Positions 63,205 through 64,000 of a stretch of DNA of 64,000 bases are shown here, piece by piece. The notes under the pieces are model-generated. The model worked only from the letters and a program-made list of their open reading frames with translations. It did no database searches and had not been told where the DNA came from. The stretch is from positions 13,166,501 through 13,230,500 of the forward strand of contig NC_056754.1 of the NCBI RefSeq assembly GCF_018687715.1, read 5' to 3'. The DNA is from Carya illinoinensis. Lineage: Eukaryota; Streptophyta; Magnoliopsida; Fagales; Juglandaceae. Each line of letters starts with the position of its first letter. Within the stretch, counting starts at the first letter, position 1. Made by a program: the position numbers and the translations under genes.

Positions 63205-64000
63205 AAATGAAATTATTAGTTCTGAAATATTATCTCTTAAATGCAATTAGTATTTCAGATTTAATTACGATTTTGTAAGAAGTGTGCATTATTAAAGGAG
63301 AAATAAAATGAGCACACAGAACATCTACCAGAAGATAAAAACACAAATATGAATATTTGAGAAATATTATTTTATTATTTCGAAAACAAATTACAGAAAT
63401 TTTAGGCTCTTCGTCTCATTCTTTAAACGCTCTTGTTCTTCAAAAATTTGCATTGCATTCCTATTTAAAGGAGTAGGCAATCGAAAAAAATATTTAAGTA
63501 AGGATTTTAAATTCTTATTCTCTTACTTTATTGGTCTTATCTTCATGTTGAATTCCAGAAGAAATCGTTGAACGATAAAAATATTTTCGTGGAGTTTGTC
63601 AACACCACAAGTTTTGGATTGTAGTCGCTGAGAAAATGCGACAATGCTTGATGAGTATTGGGTACCGAGACTCACAAGCTCGTAGATAGCTTCATTATCT
63701 GACTTATTAATCAAATCATTATTGTATTGCATCACCTACGGAAGAAGCAGAAATAATTGGTAAATAAGGTGCAGAATATCTCATATATTGGTCATGAGAA
63801 GATTGCTGATCCATTGCAGAATAAGAATGAAGAAAGATATTGCAGAGTAAGAATGCAGACTAATTACAGAAAAGTGAAGAAGATGAGATACGTATAAAGA
63901 TGAGTTGAATATTTCTTTTTGTAGAAAAAATTATGACAAAACATCTCTATTACTTCACTACATCTCTCATGAAGCATCTCTCTACAAGAAACAAGAGATA
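63205..64000. other. 3' region of the retroelement or flank
   Basis: Apart from the antisense frame I see no gene. This part does not resemble the LTR at 60614-60868. Confidence 0.4.
63523..63735 (-). pseudogene. Antisense frame downstream of the copia polypurine tract (70 residues)
   Basis: Minus-strand frame starting MMQYNNDLINKSDNE and containing IVAFSQRLQSKTCGVDKLHE. It has balanced composition and sits between the polypurine tract and the window end, on the strand opposite to the polymerase. I do not know its function. It may be an extra antisense gene of the element or a host fragment. Confidence 0.35.

Larger units (their letters stand above)
60614..64000 (+). mobile_element. Degenerate copia-type LTR retrotransposon, runs off the window
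   Basis: After the LTR and primer-binding site comes a long region with no intact gag. From about 62100 short plus-strand segments match copia polymerase: LGAPEEAVPTKQAIR, then SYKMTLDIIISNEESEPRTVEE, VVQTPKEVMLIEYQWVF, LTAYLYGSLNHDIYMKTPE and KSLYDLKQSKRK. All are separated by stops and shifts. A purine tract AAGGGGGAGA at 63195-63204 fits the polypurine tract. No 3' LTR is found inside the window. Two internal duplications are noted separately. Confidence 0.75.

Overview
This is nuclear DNA from a flowering plant. The protein genes have many short GT-AG introns. They encode plant-specific families such as a plastid carotenoid isomerase and DOG1-domain proteins. The spacer is AT-rich and full of LINE, SINE, MITE and copia-type debris. 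The style of the LINE, SINE and gene sequences suggests a woody eudicot, perhaps Fagales/Juglandaceae. That placement is an impression from memory, not a demonstrated one.

Layout: 1-6.0 kb is a decayed minus-strand LINE (ORF1, endonuclease, reverse transcriptase, C-terminal zinc-knuckle domain). A second truncated LINE and a Tourist-like MITE have inserted into it. 6-10.2 kb is AT-rich repeat. 10.33-11.27 kb is an intact intronless DOG1-domain gene. 11.3-20.8 kb is gene-poor and repeat-rich. 20.87-21.73 kb is a second DOG1-domain copy broken by one extra base. 23.1-28.8 kb (minus) is a nine-exon protein disulfide isomerase that has lost its first active site and carries two frameshifts; I call it a pseudogene. 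30.66-33.23 kb is a four-exon zeta-carotene isomerase (Z-ISO). 36.87-41.91 kb is a RING-CH membrane protein. 47.77-48.69 kb (minus) is a single-exon plant gene of unknown function. 51.56-55.94 kb is a ten-exon ALDH3-family aldehyde dehydrogenase. 57.08-60.12 kb is a pepsin-type aspartic protease with a suspicious exon 6 border. 60.6 kb to the end is a degenerate copia-type LTR retrotransposon.

The genes do not form a pathway or cluster, except that the two DOG1 copies are a local duplication. I see no clear new biological system. The most unusual signals concern retrotransposition. Three 11-17 bp inserts consist only of the last few bases of a LINE 3' end plus A residues, and a fourth 46 bp insert comes from the same 3' region; each is flanked by its own 12-16 bp target duplication, and all lie in or just upstream of the RING-CH gene. 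In addition, a 276 bp LINE fragment upstream of the broken DOG1 copy is flanked by a 125 bp target-site duplication.
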